DNA of 60,078 nucleotides from Bacillus sp. Xin1. GTDB lineage: Bacteria > Bacillota > Bacilli > Bacillales > Bacillaceae_G. Shown here one piece after another: positions 58,690 through 60,078 of this stretch; within the stretch, counting starts at the first letter, position 1, and the number at the start of each line of letters is the position of its first letter. The translations under genes were made by a program, and so were the position numbers. The notes under the pieces were generated by a model. It was given only the letters and a program-made list of their open reading frames with translations. It had not been told where the DNA came from and made no database searches. The stretch lies in NCBI RefSeq assembly GCF_013314535.1, contig NZ_JABUAE010000030.1, forward strand, positions 1-60,078, written 5' to 3'.

Positions 58690-58860
58690 AAAATAGCTAT
58701 TGTGGTTTCAGCTACAATAAGCTAGGGCGATTCAGCGTCCTAAGGCGGAGGGAATATTCCACTCACGTAAGGGTTAACCCTGGGTATTATGTAACCATCC
58801 AGGCATTCTACATAGTAATAAAATAAAAAACTACCTCAAGTAAGGTAGTTTTTTTACCGT
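58690..58860 (+). ncRNA. Probable tracrRNA of the type V system
   Basis: CATTCTACATAGT at 58804-58816 is complementary to the ACTATGCAGAATG part of the repeat (12 of 13). It is preceded by a structured stretch (TTGTGG/CTACAA and AGGGTTAACCCT hairpins, a G-rich GGCGGAGGG) and followed at once by a terminator (AAAACTACCT...AGGTAGTTTT). Body first, anti-repeat last is the order known from Cas12f and Cas12k tracrRNAs. The 5' end is a guess. Confidence 0.75.
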
Positions 58861-58940
58861 TCATATCATATAGAGATAGGAACACTTGTAATAAGCGTCG
58901 TATCTCTTTTTGATATATCTTTCCTTTTAATGTACATACA

Positions 58941-59705
58941 TTACTTACTTTTAATTAGTTTTTGTTTATGAGTGCAGTTTGGAAACGAACTACATCCTAA
59001 AAAAGGGCCATATTTTCCATTTCTTACGACTAGTGAACTTTTACATTGTGGGCATATATTCTTTTTTTTGTTGAGTTCTTCTTTTGCTTTGATTGGATCT
59101 AAAAATATAAACGAATTTAAACCTGTTAAGCTGTTTTTTTGAGGTTTATGAGACCAAACAGAACTAACATTATTTTCTTTACATATAAGATAAATGTCTT
59201 CACCAAACCATCTAAGAGTTTTTTTCAAATTTAAGTCACTTACTGTTCGAACCGTTTGTCTACTCCAATTTTTAAAGAAGATTTTTTCACCTTCTCCCTT
59301 TTCATCGTAGCTTGAATCTGTGGATCTGGTTGTCTCAATGTAATGAATTAATTGGTTTGAATTAGGTGCCTTTGAGGTAGATGATGCAAGGTTTAAGAAA
59401 TGCATATACAATTCTTCAAATAATGGTTTAACTGAAGTATATGTATCATTTTTCGAATCATAGAAGAAGTGCTTAATTTTTCTATAAATATCATTTGGTA
59501 TGGATTTATTGATAGAGTTATCTTTTCTTACTTCAATAAGCCAGCCACCATTTACATTGTTGCAAGAAATTAAGATATTTCTTGTAGTGGCAAAGTAAAT
59601 TCCAGTAATATTCAATTCTTTAAATTTAAAATTATATAGGAGTGTTTTGGTGTTTTTTTCTGCACATATTTTGTCCACGTTTTCCAGAGCTTTGGAAAAA
59701 TTCAT
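58941..59705 (-). CDS. Hypothetical protein with topoisomerase-type C4 zinc finger
   Basis: Start taken at the ATG at 59705 (AAGGAG nine bases upstream), giving 254 aa. The C-terminal 35 residues form a C4 zinc ribbon as in DNA topoisomerase I tails: ICPQCKSSLVVRNGKYG, then FLGCSSFPNCTHK. The first 210 residues (TGIYFATTRNILISCNNVNGG, FGEDIYLICKENNVSS) are not recognised but have a restriction-endonuclease-like alternation. It probably binds or cuts nucleic acid. It lies tail-to-tail with the tracrRNA. Confidence 0.65.
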   Translation of the reverse strand: MNFSKALENVDKICAEKNTKTLLYNFKFKELNITGIYFATTRNILISCNNVNGGWLIEVRKDNSINKSIPNDIYRKIKHFFYDSKNDTYTSVKPLFEELYMHFLNLASSTSKAPNSNQLIHYIETTRSTDSSYDEKGEGEKIFFKNWSRQTVRTVSDLNLKKTLRWFGEDIYLICKENNVSSVWSHKPQKNSLTGLNSFIFLDPIKAKEELNKKKNICPQCKSSLVVRNGKYGPFLGCSSFPNCTHKQKLIKSK

Positions 59706-59805
59706 TTGCCGCATCTCCTTCAAGATTTTACTAATATTATATATCAAATTTTTCAGATTGTTAATTTATAACAATCTGAAACTGGGACACTCAATATCTA
59801 TAATG

Positions 59806-59950
59806 AGTTTTACAAAAGATACAAAATGTTAAACTTATAAAACCCAGTGATATCAGTATGTAAGCATGATATCACTGGGTTTTTATTTGGATATTTAATG
59901 GTGAGTTTTACAAATTATAAAAAGATGTAAACTTAGTTTTACTTTTTACA
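59806..59950. repeat. Long inverted repeat, copy B
   Basis: This is the reverse-orientation match of 8824-8969, including the terminator-like hairpin (AAAACCCAGTGATATCA...TGATATCACTGGGTTTT). The ACTTTTTACA end lies 33 bp from a Tn3-type end. The resolvase and res site present beside copy A are missing here. Confidence 0.8.
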
Positions 59951-59982
59951 GATGAATCTTCCTAAAAAGTGATATTTATAAA

Positions 59983-60020
59983 TTCGTTAGTTTACAATTT
60001 TATTGAGATTATATGGTGCC
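59983..60020 (-). repeat. Possible partner of the 7843 terminal repeat
   Basis: Read on the minus strand this begins GGGCACCATATAA and continues AAAATTGTAAAC, matching the 7843-7880 repeat at about 24 of 38 places with the same spacing. It lies just outside copy B as the 7843 repeat lies outside copy A. Confidence 0.4.
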
Positions 60021-60044
60021 CAATAATATGAGCGTTTTTTTATA

Positions 60045-60078
60045 GGAGTACCGCCAGCATTTCGGAAAAAAACCACGT
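60045..60078 (+). repeat. Tn4430/TnXO1-type terminal repeat at the window edge
   Basis: GGAGTACCGCCAGCATTTCG followed by GAAAAAAACCACG matches the ends of the 22862-23903 element in all but one of the visible bases. It points out of the window to the right, so another Tn3-type element probably starts here. Confidence 0.85.

Overview
The window looks like about 60 kb of a large, AT-rich conjugative plasmid (or plasmid-borne integrative element) from the Bacillus cereus/thuringiensis group. The signs are a ParM/ParR segregation pair, a candidate replication initiator, a Gram-positive Tcp-type conjugation operon, IS240-like (IS6 family) remnants, Tn4430/TnXO1-like 38-bp Tn3-family ends, an arbitrium-like AimR, and Gram-positive AGGAGG ribosome binding sites throughout. 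Functions are read from motifs and gene order; no database search was possible.

Layout. 1-1240: the tail of an unknown gene, a small gene with a strong terminator, and the C-terminal remnant of an IS6-family transposase. 1270-7811: a probable antimicrobial peptide island. It has a precursor whose last ~68 residues carry 12 cysteines (halocin C8-like), three tandem tRNA-Cys genes just upstream on the same strand, a small membrane protein (immunity candidate), two intracellular-type subtilisins, a YvrJ-like peptide, a glutaredoxin, a split sigma-factor pair resembling SigO/RsoA preceded by a LexA-type box, and a GH25 lysozyme. 7843-9000: Tn3-like end, serine resolvase and res-like site. 9146-13340: a three-gene probable anti-phage system (nuclease, SMC-like ATPase, HEPN-like protein). 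13464-18236: IS remnant, regulators and a first mobilisation block (FtsK/TcpA-type ATPase and a replication-relaxation protein). 18671-22770: plasmid maintenance (MerR-like/DUF3967 protein, ParR, ParM, parC, DnaJ-like protein). 22862-23903: a 1,042-bp non-autonomous Tn3-type element carrying a membrane protein and its regulator. 23920-27303: degenerate tyrosine recombinase, a purine-rich patch, an AT-rich candidate origin and a Rep. 27748-30111: AimR, a probable AimP peptide and XRE regulators. 30184-32460: an LPXTG thioester adhesin broken by a 262-bp MITE. 32496-51898: the T4SS operon, with a group II intron splitting its cell-wall hydrolase. 52035-55765: AbrB regulator, secreted protein, split C5 DNA methyltransferase with an SOS-boxed neighbour, and an Rpn-family protein. 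56498-59705: a compact type V (Cas12f/V-U-like) CRISPR system with nine degenerating repeats and a recognisable tracrRNA. The right edge holds an inverted copy of the 8.8-kb repeat and a Tn4430-type end.

How it may work together (inference): partition and Rep keep the plasmid; the Tcp apparatus, adhesin and PG hydrolase spread it; AimR/AimP gives peptide-based density sensing; the bacteriocin island, probably SOS-triggered through its own sigma factor, kills competitors; the nuclease/SMC/HEPN operon, methyltransferase and CRISPR defend the replicon. The least familiar pieces are the tRNA-Cys-coupled bacteriocin island and the three-gene defence operon.
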